NCBI RefSeq assembly: GCF_016801865.2
Contig: NC_068939.1
Location: 66,619,273-66,683,272, forward strand
DNA: 64,000 nt
Source of the DNA: Culex pipiens pallens
Lineage: Eukaryota > Arthropoda > Insecta > Diptera > Culicidae
Direction of reading: 5' to 3'
The notes under the pieces were generated by a model. The model searched no databases. It saw only the letters and a list, made by a program, of their open reading frames with translations, and was not told the DNA's origin. Shown here in pieces: positions 1 through 13,200 of the stretch. Positions within the stretch are counted from its first letter, which is position 1; each line of letters opens with the position of its first letter. The position numbers were made by a program, and so were the translations under genes.

Positions 1-1100
1 AAAAAATAAAACCCAATCACCTAAAACCTAATCACATAAAACCAATCACCCCATGCACACAAAGAGCGACACAAAAGAGACGAAAATTATCACGAAAAAA
101 CAGGACTGCGCGTCCCCAGAAGCACTGCACTTTTGATCTTTAGATTGAAACCATTATCATTGAAATTATTTAAAAATGCTTAGAGCTTAGTCTGGGTCCA
201 TACACCCAGAACTGGGTATCAGCATACGAGAGGATAAAGAGCACGATTCGGTAGTAAAATGGTACTGTGTGCGGATGGAGAGGATAAATCCCGAAATTAC
301 CGAGAGTACTTTACTCATGGTTTATCTTCAAAAAAAGTTCATCTATCAAAAAAAAAAAGTACCGGTACCGAAACTCGAACCCAAGACCTTAGGCATAATG
401 AACCGTGCCTTTGCCGTATGGGCCACCATGGTTCGGTAACTAAGTGGCGGTCATTTGTCCATATAAGCCACTTAATAGGATGAACTGTTCCGCCTAGAGG
501 TGAAGTTGGGTTGTAGAGGGTTAACGTTTCGGAAGATTACCATAGATTTTGAATAGTTTGATGAAGAAAAATATAAGTGTCTCAATTTTACCCATTGGCT
601 AAAAAGAGCGGGAAACAATGAGAAAGCTAAGTTGCATTGATATAACTTCTAAACGATTAACTGATTCTGAGTGTGTCAATAATTAAGTAATGGTATTAAC
701 CATAAATGACTAAAATAATTCAAAAATGCTTGAAAAAATATTGTTTCGCTAGAATTGAGATTTTGAAATGCTCAGGTGATATTTGTCACGTGTTATTGTT
801 AAATTTCAATTTCCAATATATTTTTTTTTTCATAACTCATTGAAGGTATGAGTTGTGGTTAAAAGTGTCTGCATTTCTCCAAACTACTAAACCAAGTTTA
901 ATTTGTACAATTGTAACATAAATCAAACTCTCCAAAACCAATTGCTCTATGACGAATGGCTCCATGGTGGCAAACATTGCGTACCATCCATCCAACCATT
1001 TGAATTGCATTTAAATCCGTAACAAACCGCCGTTCCCAACCGCAGGTCATATTTCAAAACATGATTGAAAAATTCCAAACACTCGCGCGCGACTGCTGTA
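1..1100. other. AT-rich flank, no gene seen
   Basis: No coding region is supported here. The stretch holds a tRNA-like repeat at about 350-470 (separate entry). At about 535-640 there is a fragment resembling the interior of the TIR element at 27134-28017: both carry 'catagattttgaa' followed by a 'gggaacaatgaga'-type motif. The rest is AT-rich sequence in which I see nothing specific. Confidence 0.5.
350..470 (-). repeat. tRNA-derived SINE fragment
   Basis: Read on the minus strand, this stretch has a box-A-like segment (TGGCCCATACGG) and, about 40 nt further on, a box-B-like segment (GGGTTCGAGTTTC). That is the internal pol III promoter layout of a tRNA gene. No clean acceptor stem is visible, so a decayed SINE head is more likely than a functional tRNA. 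Confidence 0.45.
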
Positions 1101-1179
1101 CATGAATCCAACAATTACACAAATTTCCCTTCTACTTTTCCATGGATACTTTTTAAAGGGAGAAAAATTCGTTACGCTC

Positions 1180-2337
1180 ATCCATCGCCCGTCTCGAGGG
1201 TCTCTGCACGATAGTTGAAACTGGAAACAAAAAAAAAACACAACAAGCACTTTAGACCACATACATTGTATCCATTCAGCACACTCGGAAGCCAAGCACT
1301 GAGCTGTAGTCTGTCGGATTCAACATGGAAGCAGAAGAAAAAACAAACAAGTTTACACACGAGACCCGGTTCAAAAAGCATAACTTTTACCCCCTTTGCA
1401 GACTTAAACGGCACAGACAGAGGACTCAACGGTGGTAGCAGACGCGCGGATAGTTGTGAAATCGAGACTCCAGAAAGTTAAGGGAAAAGGGCAGGCAGGC
1501 AAACTCTGAAAAGAGGGACGAAACGGCGGTGCAATAAAATCGCAAGTCAGGGAGGGGTGAACTGAACACTCACCAAACAGAAGGGACTCGACACTCGGAA
1601 CACAGAACCAGAAGGCAAAGGGAGCGTACGCGCAGACGAAAATTCAGGAGGGTAACAAAGCAAAAGGGAAAAACCCAGAGTCAACTTGGGAGAGGAAACA
1701 GAAAAAGAGAGGCAGAGCGAGCATAAACCGAAGGGGCGTGTTATGTTGGCAATGTGCAAGGTGAGGTGATCATCTCGAGAGTTATGTACAACGCGCGGAG
1801 CTTCGAGAGCATCCAACACACATAGAGTATGGGACAGAATTCGGAGAGATCAGGTTGAGCAGGACGGCTGGCAGCATCGCGACTTCAGTCAAGCTTTGGG
1901 GTCCGTCGAGAGAACACGCACGGTTACGGGAAGACAAGAAAAAAACAACGCTGGTGAAGTGACGACTGCTTGGAGAGGTACCTGAGCACGCAGAGGAACT
2001 GCTGGAAGAAGATTCCCGGGGTGGCTAAAGTGAACAGATGTGCTGCTGACCCGTTAGTTGAAGTGTGGAGGCCAGCTAGGAAGGTTGATAGGTTGTTGAA
2101 AAGTAAGGAAGGAAGAGCTGCTGGGCCTACGGTTTGAAGTGTGTGTGTTTTGGGATTCGAAGATCTGTGCGGGATATCAGTGCGAGAAAAGGCATATAAT
2201 ACAGTCAAGTGTGACAACTTTGTGGATACGGCAGTCGGATACTTGGAGTGAACGCTGGTGGAAAAAAAAACTCTAACTTTGAAGGAGTTTGCTGAGGGAA
2301 AGTTGGTGGAAACTTACAGCACTTAGGACAATTTAAA
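1180..2337 (+). promoter_or_regulatory. Probable Awh promoter and 5' UTR region
   Basis: This is less AT-rich and more purine-rich (GAGA-type runs around 1640-1720) than the flanks, and it runs up to the Met-Lys mini-exon of Awh. An arthropod initiator-like TCAGTC lies at 1885-1890 and a second TCAGT at about 2177. No convincing TATA box, and no downstream promoter element at the expected +28 spacing, goes with either. The transcription start is therefore unresolved; 1887 is a guess. Confidence 0.35.
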
Positions 2338-5300
2338 ATGAAGGTAAGCAAAGATTACATTGTTACAAAAATTCCTTTTTCTATATTTTGGAAAAAAGTG
2401 AATTTGATACTTCCAGAACGCTCATCTGCTTTTTGAGTTTTCATGTCATCATAAGCTGGTGATTATCTAAATGCAGAACTGAATCAGAATCGATTCGGAA
2501 AATGTTGTTGTATTTATTTTCAACTTTCAATTTATTTACCTATTTTGGTAGAAGAATCTTCAATCTAAACCAAAATGAAAAAGTTTCATCATTAAACTAA
2601 AAATTAACATTACAATCTGGATTTTTTTTTTAAACTGCAAAGGATATGTAATTTTTTGAGTAATCTACTACAAATGTGTCAAATTCTTTGTATACATTTT
2701 TGAAAAATAATAATGGAGATAAAACTGCATAACTTTGCTATCTTCCCAAATTATAAGTCATTTTGAAATTTGATTGTTAAAACCGATAGTTTGCGGAATT
2801 CTTGCAGTTTTTTGTCAGTGGATAATTTATGAGCAATATAAAATTAAGCTAAACTTGTAAAATCGATTGAAATTGATTAGCATTAAATTGCATTACGTTT
2901 ATTTATGAATTTCTAAAAGATGAAGGTTTTCTAATCTTTTTTCAAATATGGGACCACAAAGGAAGGAAATAAAAAGTCATAACAAATATTTTCTTGAATT
3001 CATAGATAGTTGGCACAATATGTGACAGCAGCATGACTTAAAAAATGAATAAAGCATTTGTGAAACTTTTTTTTTCTTTTAGTTTGGATATCAGGCTTGA
3101 CATCTGAAGCACAGTTTTTATTTTATTTGCCCCCCTCCCCTCGACTTGGCATGAGAGACAAAAACTTTAAATACAATTTGTACCGTCATCTGGGGCAAAT
3201 CAGGACACCAAGGGCGAATGGGAACAACTGTTAAACCCTTGTTACTGCCCAATATTTGGATTTTTCCTTATTGGTTTCGGATAGAACAGACATAGATTCA
3301 CAAAATTAGTGCATCGATTTTCAAATTCCATGTTTTTAAATGCTCTAAATCCTGTTGTCCCTATTCAGACTGTAGTCTGTACAAGCCTTTTTTTTAAACA
3401 TAACTTGCGGCCTTTTGGACAACCATTTGTAAAATCTTGTTTAAAGTTTTTTTTTCCGTTTTAATGTGGAATTCATATTCGACAACTTCAAATATTAAAT
3501 GCAGTGGGTGCAACTTATCGTCCAGAGTAAAAAAAGTGTTTTTAACGTTTTTCTTATAACTCATCACTGCATTGACTGAAACGTATTAATTTTAAAACTC
3601 TGACAGATTAACATTCTACATAAACCAGTGCAAATTGAAGCATGTTGAAAAATGGTGTTGTTTTCGAGAAAAGTGACAACACATGTTTTCAATTCAAAAC
3701 AAAATTGTATTAAAATAAAAGTGTTATCAACTGAAATCAACTTAAAATAGATTAAATTAATTTATATAATTTCTTTTAAATCATTTCAAATGTTTTAAAA
3801 AATTTTGGAATATTTTATACAGTACCATAGAAAAAGCCGCCTTTTGAATGATATTTTATTGGGCTCGATGTAAATTGAGATAGAACCGTTTCTGCTTTGA
3901 AATAAATCAAGTTGTTTTATGCAAAGTTTTGATTGTTTCAAAATTCAATCCCATACTTAAAAATGAGTTATAAACTGCCTAGCATACGCACATCAATTTT
4001 GTGCAAACAATTTAATGTAGCTTTTCAATTGTACGTAACCGTAAGTGGTTTCAAGTAAGGTCATGCCCTTAAAAAATGTTAGTTTAGATTTTTTTCGATC
4101 CAATATGAACAAATCTCAGAATTTGGTAAAATGTTTATTTGTTGATTTTTTTTTAATCTGATTGACTTGAACATTGTCCCGCCCGTGTGGATCAATCGGA
4201 CCGCGCACTGGCTCACAATCCAGAGGTTGCTGGTTCGAATCCCGCGGCGGGCGCTCTAAAATTCTTTGTGTAAATATGGGTATTCGGCGCCGTCGCTTCG
4301 TGCCATACTTTCAAACACTTAGGAGCCCAGGGCGGCGAAGTCCTTGTAGTTAAAAAGGAAGACACTAGTGGTTGGTACTAGCAATGGTGGCCGACAGCTA
4401 TAAAGTCAACTTCGTTGACTTGAACGTTAACTTCGATTAAAATTTCAGTAGTAATTTTCTATTGCGTCTGTTTTTTTTTGTGCTAAAACTCACGGAACAA
4501 AAATATTTCAAAATAAATATTAAATATTTTTTTTTGAATATTTAAATTAGTAAATAATTTATTTTCTTTTAAATCAAAAGATTAAAAGAAATCAACATAG
4601 GATAACTGGAGCAATTGATTTATTCTGTTTCAAATCGACGCTATTGTGCTATCTTGTCACACGTCGCTTTTTGACGTTTGAGAAAAAATGCGTTTTAACG
4701 TTGACCTTTAATGAACAAAAAATGAATGTGAACAATAACAAACACATTTTATTTAATTGAATTTGGAAGCCGGAATCCCGAGTTGTAATTAAAAGTATTT
4801 ACAGTAGTTGGGCATGTACGTGTGTCAAACTCGTTATAACTTGAAGTTGTTTTGCCCAGTTGTCGCACTTACTGCAATTTTCTGGCAGTGTGAAAATAGC
4901 GCGGCAAGATTGAATAGAATTTTTCTTTGTGAAGGACCTATAAACAAATTAGGTCTATTTTAAAGAAAATCTCTAGATTTGACGAGTGACAATAATGCAC
5001 GGAGTTTTTCCGGTTTTTATTTTATATCTCAGGATTGAAATCGAATTTTGGGGATCTGAGCAGGTCAAGAGATGAGGCATTGTATGCTGCACAAAACAGC
5101 GTTCTCAACTCAATTTTTCAGAAAATACACGTGCGACAAGATAGCACAACAGCGATAAGATGTAGTTTTCCATTTGCAAAAAATGAATTAGTCAAATCTG
5201 AAAAATAAAAGGTAAGGCTTTTTTTTTAATCCTGTCACAAGATTTGTCAAACTTTCTTTTTATCAATATTACAAATATTTAAAAAAGATTTTGTCTCTTT

Positions 5301-6711
5301 TTTCAAAAAAAAAAAACTTCAAAATTTCAATAGAAATTCAAGTGCAATCAGCTGATATCAATTTAAAATGCATTCCCCAGCGCTTAGAATCATTTTTAAC
5401 ACGTCTAGGTTAATTCAAAAATCTCTGGAAATTTTTGAAAATTTTCGATGTGCAGTACCGTAATTTTTTTTTTTATGTTATAAATTTTATTTTCCTCAGA
5501 TCTTATATTTTTGAAAACTAATGATTGCAAAACAATTGAACTAGTGTAAAATGCATTTTAAAACCCTTTTTTGATGTTAATGTTGAGATAATGGCTTGTT
5601 ATATCAAATTTTTTTTTAAGGTTTTGTGGATTTCGGTGCATTCTGTTGATTTGAATTTAAATTGGCATCCAGATTTAATTTGATATCCTCGGCTTCTGTT
5701 TAATTGTGATATTGAAAACATTCCCTTTTCTGAATCATAATTGGTCATTTATTTACTAATTTCTTGTTATTTTCTCATTCTTCCTTCCAGACCGAGTTCA
5801 AATCCTGCGGCGGCTGCTCGGAGCAAATCACCGACCGGTACATCTTCGAGGTGAGCGGGTGCGCGTGGCACGGCGCCTGCCTCCGTTGCAGCGTCTGCTA
5901 CTGTCCGCTCGAGCGGCAGGTTTCGTGCTACTTCAAGGACGGCGAGGTGTACTGCAAAACGGACTACATCAAGTGAGTTCAAGCTCTAGAACCTTGCGGA
6001 AACTTTCGTGTGACTAATATGAGGTTTTTTTGCATTTCCCGTTACAGAAAGTACAAAGCAGCTTGCACGAAATGTTCCCGCTCGATTTCGCCGTCGGACT
6101 GGGTTCGGAGGGCACGGGACTTTGTGTTCCATTTGGCGTGCTTTTCGTGTGACACGTGCAGTCGGCAGCTGTCCACGGGGGAACAGTTTGCGATCATCGA
6201 CGACCGGGTGCTGTGTAAGGCGCACTACATGGAGCTGATTGACGACGGGACGACCTCCAGTGAGGATGGCTGTGACGTGGACGGGACTGGGAAGAACAAA
6301 ACGAAGCGAATAAGGACGACCTTCACGGAGGAGCAGATACAGATTCTGCAGGCCAACTTCCAGATTGATAGCAATCCAGACGGACAGGACCTGGAGCGGA
6401 TAGCACTGGCCACCGGGCTGAGCAAACGCGTGACCCAGGTGTGGTTCCAGAACTCGAGGGCACGCCAGAAGAAGCACGGTGAGCTAACCTCCCCAGTCAT
6501 GATGGACTCCATGGCCATGGGACATGTCGATTCTAACCGCTTTGTGTCGTTTGCAGTCCCGCGGGGTCAGGAGCTGTTCAACGGTCTGCGGTCGGACATG
6601 AACAACAACAGCAGCAGCAACGACAGCCCCGGAGGAACTCCGATGGACGAGTGCGCAATGGCCAAGGCTTCAATCTTCAACCACCACGGGTTCATCAATT
6701 TGATGGTGTGA
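2338..6711 (+). CDS. Awh: Arrowhead-type LIM-homeodomain transcription factor
   Basis: Nuclear DNA-binding regulator of the Lhx6/Lhx8 (Arrowhead) class. Coding exons are 2338-2343, 5791-5972, 6048-6478 and 6557-6711, all with GT-AG introns and consistent phases, giving 257 residues. The first exon encodes only Met-Lys before a GTAAGC donor. LIM1 runs from about Cys8 to residue 61, LIM2 from Cys69 to His122/Tyr123, and the homeodomain from about 147 to 206 with the recognition helix VTQVWFQNSRARQKK. The order LIM-LIM-homeodomain, the N-terminus MKTE and the SNPDGQDLERIA segment match what I know of insect Awh. The last intron (6479-6556) is 78 nt, in frame and without a stop, so its retention would add 26 residues; it has a good branch site (TCTAAC) and acceptor, so I treat it as spliced. 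The stop is TGA-C; see the separate extension entry. In Drosophila, Awh acts in imaginal and histoblast precursor development; the role here is inferred. Confidence 0.93.
4176..4414 (+). repeat. tRNA-derived SINE with target-site duplication
   Basis: The head (about 4182-4253) is tRNA-like: complementary ends GCCCG/CGGGC and a perfect box B, GGTTCGAATCC. The body carries CTTAGGAGCCCAGGGCGGCG and ends in AGTCAACTTCG. It is flanked by TTGACTTGAACATT (4162-4175) and TTGACTTGAACGTT (4415-4428), a 14-bp target-site duplication with one mismatch, as expected from LINE-driven insertion. A 5'-truncated copy lies at 54771-55785. Confidence 0.8.
4639..5154. mobile_element. Non-autonomous TIR element, 'GTGCTATCTTGTC' family, copy A
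   Basis: Ends are inverted repeats CGCTATTGTGCTATCTTGTC and its near complement. Related copies are at 10745-11385 and 30687-31116. No open reading frame of note. The superfamily is not determined. Confidence 0.7.
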
Positions 6712-6822
6712 CACGAGGCCGCCGCCGCCAGCAGCAACAGCAGCGGACATCATCACCATCCGACGACGATGAGTGGCCTTGAGCATCACCAGCAACAGCA
6801 GCAGCACGTTGGCTACTCCTGA
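6709..6822 (+). CDS. Awh: Candidate stop-codon readthrough extension of Awh
   Basis: The annotated TGA (6709-6711) is followed by C, the leakiest stop context known in insects. The same frame then stays open for 36 codons to a second TGA at 6820-6822. The extension begins HEAAAASSNSSGHHHH and ends HHQQQQQHVGYS. Ala/Ser, His and Gln runs of this kind are typical of fly and mosquito transcription-factor termini. Readthrough would give a 294-residue protein. A trinucleotide-rich 3' UTR could produce the same picture by chance, so conservation across mosquitoes is needed to decide. Confidence 0.5.
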
Positions 6823-7162
6823 GGATAGTTGACCACGCCGGAATGGACCACCTTTGGGAGGCCCTAGAGGTTCTGCAACGATCCGAGTGCACGTTAGCCC
6901 ACCGAAGATTGCCAGCACGACAAGCTGGGAAGACGAAGGAAACCTGAACACGAGAGAGCCACACACCAGGGACATTTCGAAAGTTTGCATCGCGCAATAC
7001 GAAGTTTGTACAGTTCTCACCGTTGGCATTCTTTATTTCACAGAGTTTCAAGTGATTTTTTCAGTTTGTTTCATGTGTAATGACTAGACAAATGGTGCTT
7101 AGCTTAGACGAATTTGAAAGCTTTCTCTCCGCAAAGAGGCTAATGTAAATTTTGTTTACTCG

Positions 7163-7168
7163 AATAAA
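7163..7168 (+). terminator. Awh poly(A) signal
   Basis: AATAAA lies about 340 nt beyond the second Awh stop. Cleavage would fall near 7185, only about 70 nt from the end of the convergent integrin coding region (7255). Confidence 0.7.
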
Positions 7169-7254
7169 GTATTACGTGCACACACTCACACTGATGTATG
7201 TATGATTCACTAGAGATCACTGGGGTTTGTTGCTTCTTTTTGAGTAGTTTAATA

Positions 7255-10200
7255 TCACGCCAGAATGTTTGCCGTAGAGTCACAGATCATCATGACGCTG
7301 CCGTCCGTGTAGGCCACCTTTTTGGAGTTCTGAAAATTGAGATAAAAAGGAATTATTAATTCATTCAATAAATAATTTTGAAACAAAATATCAATAATGC
7401 ACAAACGTATATCATTGTACTATTTTGTCAAAAATCCATCAATCATAATCACTTCTCTATTCTAAATGAGTCATTCTAGGCCAACTCACACAGCAGATGT
7501 CCCGACCCCTATTCGATTTCCGATTCCAAAAAAAAAAAACATATTTTTGATCGAAAAAAAAAAATACGAAAGTAGTGCTGCCGTTTTTCGTTACCCTACT
7601 GAAAAAAGTGGACTTGTCATTAGTGCGTCCATCCCGGGAATTCCCGGGACAGAAATCCCGGGATTTTTCCAAAACCGGGAATTCCCGATTCCCGGGATTT
7701 TTTATATTTTGTCCCGGGAATTCCCGAAATTGAAAACAAATCTAATTTTGGTTTGGAAATTCAGATTTGGTTGTGGAAATAGATGAATGGTTGAATACTT
7801 AGTAATCGATAAGAATTTTTGAGCATTAAATTTTGTATTCGGCATATATCAGCTTTAATTTTGCTTGTTAAGGAAAATTGCTGAAATTTTAGTTTACAGA
7901 TCCGCAAAATGCCTTGTGCTATAAATATTTTCTATTTCATTTTATTTATTTAAAAAAAGTCTTGGTAGTATATTTTCGTATATTCATGACTTTAAACTTG
8001 AAAAAAACATATTTAATTATTTTTCATCAAAAACCGGCATCTGTAGCAAATCAGGACAAAGGTAAGGAATGAAGACAGCTGTTTAAGCAATTTTTTGCAT
8101 AATGTTCTGATTGTTTTGATTGATTTTGGTTACAACAGGAATAGAAAAAAAACAAGTAGTACAACGATTTCCAAATTTTTTGCTCTAAAATATCCTGTAA
8201 CTATTCAGACTGCAGTCTCGATTAACTCCAGTTGGCGGTAGTGACTTAAAGTTAATTTTTCAAATTTGTTTTAAATATAATACAAATAATTCTAGACTTA
8301 TAGAAACTGTAACATTTAATGGCATATTTTTTTTTTTGTTTTGGTTTCTTTTTTTTTATACAGTTTAAAAAAAATTGTTTAAGCTTTTTCATAAAAATAA
8401 ATAAAGAAAAGAAATATCTAAATAAGAAACTTATTAAATTTAAATAACGTCTGATTAAAAATTGTGTTTCATTTAAAATTCAAAGCACACCAAAGAAAGA
8501 TTTTTTAAATGTATTTTAAATTATCTTAACAACTGCTGTTCTTGTTTAGATTGAAGTGTAGATTATCACAAATAACAGTATTAAGCTAATTCTATTGTTT
8601 TGGGCTTGAAAACATAACAAACATAATGAAACCAAATATTTTATGACTGCTTCAAATATATCCCGGGATCCCGGGAATTCCCGGGATTTGAAAAATATTT
8701 TTCCCGTTTCCCGGGAAATTCAAAACCCGGGAAAATTGGACGCCCTACTTGTCATTTTAGATTTTTAGTTAATGTTTTTTTTTCGAATTTTGGAGGGTTA
8801 TTTTTTAGAGTGTAACAATATGCTACAAAGTTCTAGTCTAAGAGCAGACAATTTAAACAACAACATTATAAACATAAGGGGTTCGCTTGTAACCATCACT
8901 AGTCATTGCAATTCTTCAAAAAAAGATTGTCAAAAAAGTAGATAAAATGTTCTGTAAAAAGTGATAATTTGAATTTTTGTAGGATCCCGAGAAATAACGC
9001 AAAAGTGTAGCTCGCTATTCCCGTAAATTTCAAAATTTCGAAAATCGTCTCCCTCCAAGACCAACAACTGGCCATGAAACAGCCTTTACATTAAACATCA
9101 ATTAGAAACTAACTTAATCCACCTATGTGGTTGGTGCCTTCCTCACTCTTTATTAAAAGATTTTCATAGATCTTTACAATTTAAGACTCGTTGGAAAGGT
9201 CTTTCGATCAACGATGGGTCGGATGACGGATCCGGACATAGTTTACATACAAATAAGTGAGATCCGGCTTCAAAAAAGTACATAAACATTCCTTAAGTGT
9301 TCACAACTTGTGACAGGGTTGCCAGATCTTCAATGTTTAGGACTCTTTGAAAAGGGGTGATTACCTATCCAACGATATATAACATGGCGACATTTGATAC
9401 GATTTAAGTTCATTTATCTAACATCCGGGTATAGGCGAAAACACATAATCTTTGAACTGTTTATCGAAACTTAAATTTTGTTGAAACTCGATCTATGGGA
9501 CCCTAAAGTGAGTTAAATGCTTCCGGTTTGATCTAAATCGGTCCAGCCAGTGCTGAGAAAACTGAGTGAAAATTTTGGAAACACACAGACACACAGACAA
9601 TTTCCTGAGTCGATAGGTATACATGAAGGTGGGTCTACGAGCTTTATGTGAAAAGTTCATTTTTAAGGCCAGGATTATAGCCTTACCTCAGAGAGGAAGG
9701 CAAAATCCACTTTAAACCAATTGAAAGCATCGTTATGCTCAGAACAATTATTTTTTTCGTGGTTGTACTAGAGCGTCCAATTTCCCGTCCCGGGAAAAAA
9801 AATCCCGGGAATTCCCGGGATTTCCCAAAAAAAAATATTTCCCGTTTCCCGGGAAATTTGTAAATTTCCCGGGAATTCCCGAAATTCAAGCGGAAGTATA
9901 CATTTTCTTAAATTTTTGGAACTATTTTTTTAAAATGCTCTGAAAAAATAATAAATTAACAAACTCAACATGATTTTGTTCAATTAAATGTATTGTTTGG
10001 TTTATGTATAATTAATCAGATTATCAGAAATTATGATATCAGAATTTTTTCTGATAATATTAATTTTTGAAGCAACTGGGAATAAATTTTGTTTTATGAG
10101 TATTAAATTACAGTGGACCCTCTCGTTGTCGATATTGAAGGGACCATCGAGAGAGGGAGTTATCAAATTATGGAACGGAAAATCAAAGCAATCTTCTTGA

Positions 10201-13200
10201 AGGGACCGCAAATTTTATTGACAGCTGGAGCAATATTGATATCGAGAAGATCGACAGCCAGAGAGTCCACTGTATTACAATCAGGTAAGCTTTTAACAGA
10301 TTGATGTTATTTCATCAAAACAATATTAACTCCTTACCTCCAAATTAAAATTGAGATTTTTTTTTACGTTTTTGTTTACCATGATCAAATGAGATGAAAA
10401 TCGAATTGGTGAATTAATTCAATTGGTTGAGTACCTAGTTCTAAAGAAATTAAAATTTTAAGTAAAAGAATTATGGAGCACTGGTGCAACTACAGGTGCT
10501 AGAGGGTTAAATGTGATAAAATAGAAGGCTTTTTGTGGAATGATGTTAATTCATCGTATAATTTAAATCAAGTTGCATAATAATACAAAAAAAAATCATT
10601 GAAAAATTACTTTCTATTGTTTGTTCTCAAAAAATGCAAAAATATATTCAAAGCTTGCTTCAAATATTTGAAAACATTGGGTTGTTTGGAGTAAAACCAA
10701 CACTAAAAAGCTTTACCATTTGTTCAAGTTTGAAACCAATATTTCGTCAGCTGTGTGCTATCTTGTGACATAGACCATTTTGGTCGAAAATGAGTTAAAG
10801 ATGACGTTTTGCTATACTTAACAAACACTATAAGATGCTTTAACCCAATTTTGGAATCTCGCTTCCGTTTCCCGGATATCGCAATACACACTTGTGACAT
10901 AGACCAATTAATCATCAAAATGATCGTGCACACTTGTGACACGTCATACATGTTGTTGGAAAATGTGGAAATTTTTTCTTGTTTTTCACAAATTTATGTA
11001 CACACATACTTTCTAAAGGCAATGCAACCTTTTGTTTTTGAAAATATACTGATTAAGTCGGTTAAACTATTGATTTAAGCCTATTTTAGTTTGTATGGAA
11101 ATTCTGTGCACACTTGTGACACGTAGTACAATTTTACTTTCGAAACACACTTGTCACACGTGCTTTTCAGATTTTTGTTTACATAATTTAATGTATCTTT
11201 TAACTGGTGTAACCAAATTAGTTGAAACTTGGAGCGTTTGTTAAGCGATAGTATACGAACCGATTGCTTCAAAAAGTTTGGCTCTATCATTAATAATTTT
11301 GAAATTATTTACCAACAAACTTTAAAAATCGATTTTTTCGAAAAGTACTAAATGGTCGTTGTCACAAGATAGCACACAACTGACGATTTGTCATGAAAAA
11401 CATAATTTCTGCATGTTTTTTTTCGCTCATTTCAATAAACTGGTCACAGCGGCAAGTTTAAAATTTCTCATCAAAAAATACCAAAATACATTTTCTTGTA
11501 GTTGAATGATTTTTTACATGCAGTCAAGCTGTTAATTGATCTTCACACTTATTCAAACCATTAATGTTGATGGCCTATACAATTTTGTTGCATAATATTA
11601 ACTAATACCAAGATCATAACAATTTTCAATAAATTTAAAATTTCCCGGGAATTCCCGGGATTTCCCGGGAAATTTGCTGAAAATTTCCCGTTTCCCGGGA
11701 AATTTGTAACCCCGGGAAATTGGACGCTCTAGGTTGTACTAAAATCTGCAATCTGGACAAATATTTTGGAAATAAAAACTTTGATCTTAAATGATTTTTG
11801 AGTTCACCGCAAAATATTCTTGTATTAATCTATCTATATATATAAAAAATTTCGACGGTTTTGTTCGAACGCGAATCAGTTCAATACGGAGCGTCAGATC
11901 GAGGTGCTCTTTGTTGCGTTGGGTTCGTATAAGCCCAAGGAAGGTTTATACGCTAACTAATTGACACTTAGGCCAATCTGGAACCGATTCCGGAGCATCG
12001 GCAAATAGTATGGAGAAAGTTATGTTAGATTATATTTTGATCACAGGAGGCTGAATAAGCAAAAAATCAAAAAACGTCAACCAAACGAAAAAAAGGCAGA
12101 ACGAAGTTTGTCGGGTAAGGCTTGTTGTTAATTAAATATTCAAGGCTAACTAAACTTTCAATGTTCTGATCCAGGAACTCTCTATCACAAATGCAAAAAC
12201 TTTGGATTTCAACTAATTTTGAAATTCCAAGAATTCACGAAAATAAACCTCAATGAGTGACGTGTGCCCAGAATATCCAGCCAGCTTTTATCACAAACTT
12301 CCCGCTTCCTCTTTTCCCCGCTTCACTCACCTCCCTGGTCAGCTTCTCCTCCATGTCCGATTGCGTCATACGCTTGAAAAACTGGCGCTAGAATAGAGAA
12401 AGAACACACATAGTAGTGCTGATAAAGCATGGGCATGGGTTTCGCGGAATAAACCACAACGGTTACTAACCTTGTGCAGTAGATGCGTAATCACGGCCAG
12501 AATAAGCGCCCCCAGCAGCACCGACAGCACGTAGACCCACATGGGAACTCCCGAGCCGGTTCGATAAAAGACGATGCTGCCTTGCGTCGATTGGTGGATT
12601 TCGGTTTGGGCATGCACGAAATCGACCGTGACGAAGAGGGATACGAGGGTGTTGTCCTCGTCCGGGAAGAGCTTGAGAAGGGCTTTGGGTTGAACGTCGA
12701 GTTCGAGTTCGATCTGGAGCGGAATGTCCGGACTGGGGGTAAAATCGGCGATGAAGAAGGTCACGTTTCGGCAGCGCACGTACGCCTGGTGACAGCTGAG
12801 GATCACTTCTTGCTTGTTGCGTAGAAAGTCCAGGTTGGAGTGCGAGGATTCGTTGAAGGGTTTGAGGTTGTTTTGCGAGGTTGAGGAATGGGTTGTGGGG
12901 GTTGAACTGAAGGTGAACTCTTGCTCTCCGTTGAGGATCTGTTGATTTGGATAGTATTAGGATCAGATGAAGTAGTGAGCTTGTTTAAGAAATTGACTTA
13001 CCTTGACAGATTTAACCGACTCTATCAGAGGACACGATCTCGCTCCGTTGTCGAACGTTTCCGGTATCAAAACAGAGACCGTCGTGTTCTGAATGTTTGA
13101 TGGACCCAAATTTTCCACAATCAGCTTTGATTTGATAACGCTGGTTCCGTCTTGCTTATCAATGTCGAAGTACGACGGATTGTATAGTCTGAAAGGTATT

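Larger units (their letters stand above)
2344..5790 (+). other. Awh intron 1 with repeats
   Basis: GTAAGC donor at 2344 and TTCCTTCCAG acceptor ending at 5790. The intron holds a SINE (4176-4414), a TIR element (4639-5154) and, at 3183-3400, a repeat fragment (GCAAATCAGGACA and 'attcagactg') shared with 8045-8215. The remaining intron is AT-rich and I see nothing else in it. Confidence 0.8.
9769..11731. mobile_element. hAT-like non-autonomous element, same family, with nested insertions
   Basis: Ends TAGAGCGTCCAA and TTGGACGCTCTA are inverted. Flanks GGTTGTAC (9761-9768 and 11732-11739) form an exact 8-bp target-site duplication. Subterminal CCCGGGAATTCCCGGGA repeats match the 7621-8747 copy. 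1,963 bp, enlarged by elements at 10111-10272 and 10745-11385. Confidence 0.88.
7330..12330 (-). other. Integrin intron 7, 5 kb, transposon-filled
   Basis: Donor GTGAGT at 12330 and acceptor TTTTCAG just before 7329. Other integrin introns here are 55-83 nt, apart from intron 3, which also contains a transposon. The excess is largely explained by two hAT-like elements, a GCCTTCCTCAC-type repeat, a Helitron-like copy, and two further elements nested inside the second hAT-like copy. At about 7468-7520 there is a fragment (CCAACTCACACAGCAG) also seen at the left end of the foldback at 41021. Confidence 0.8.
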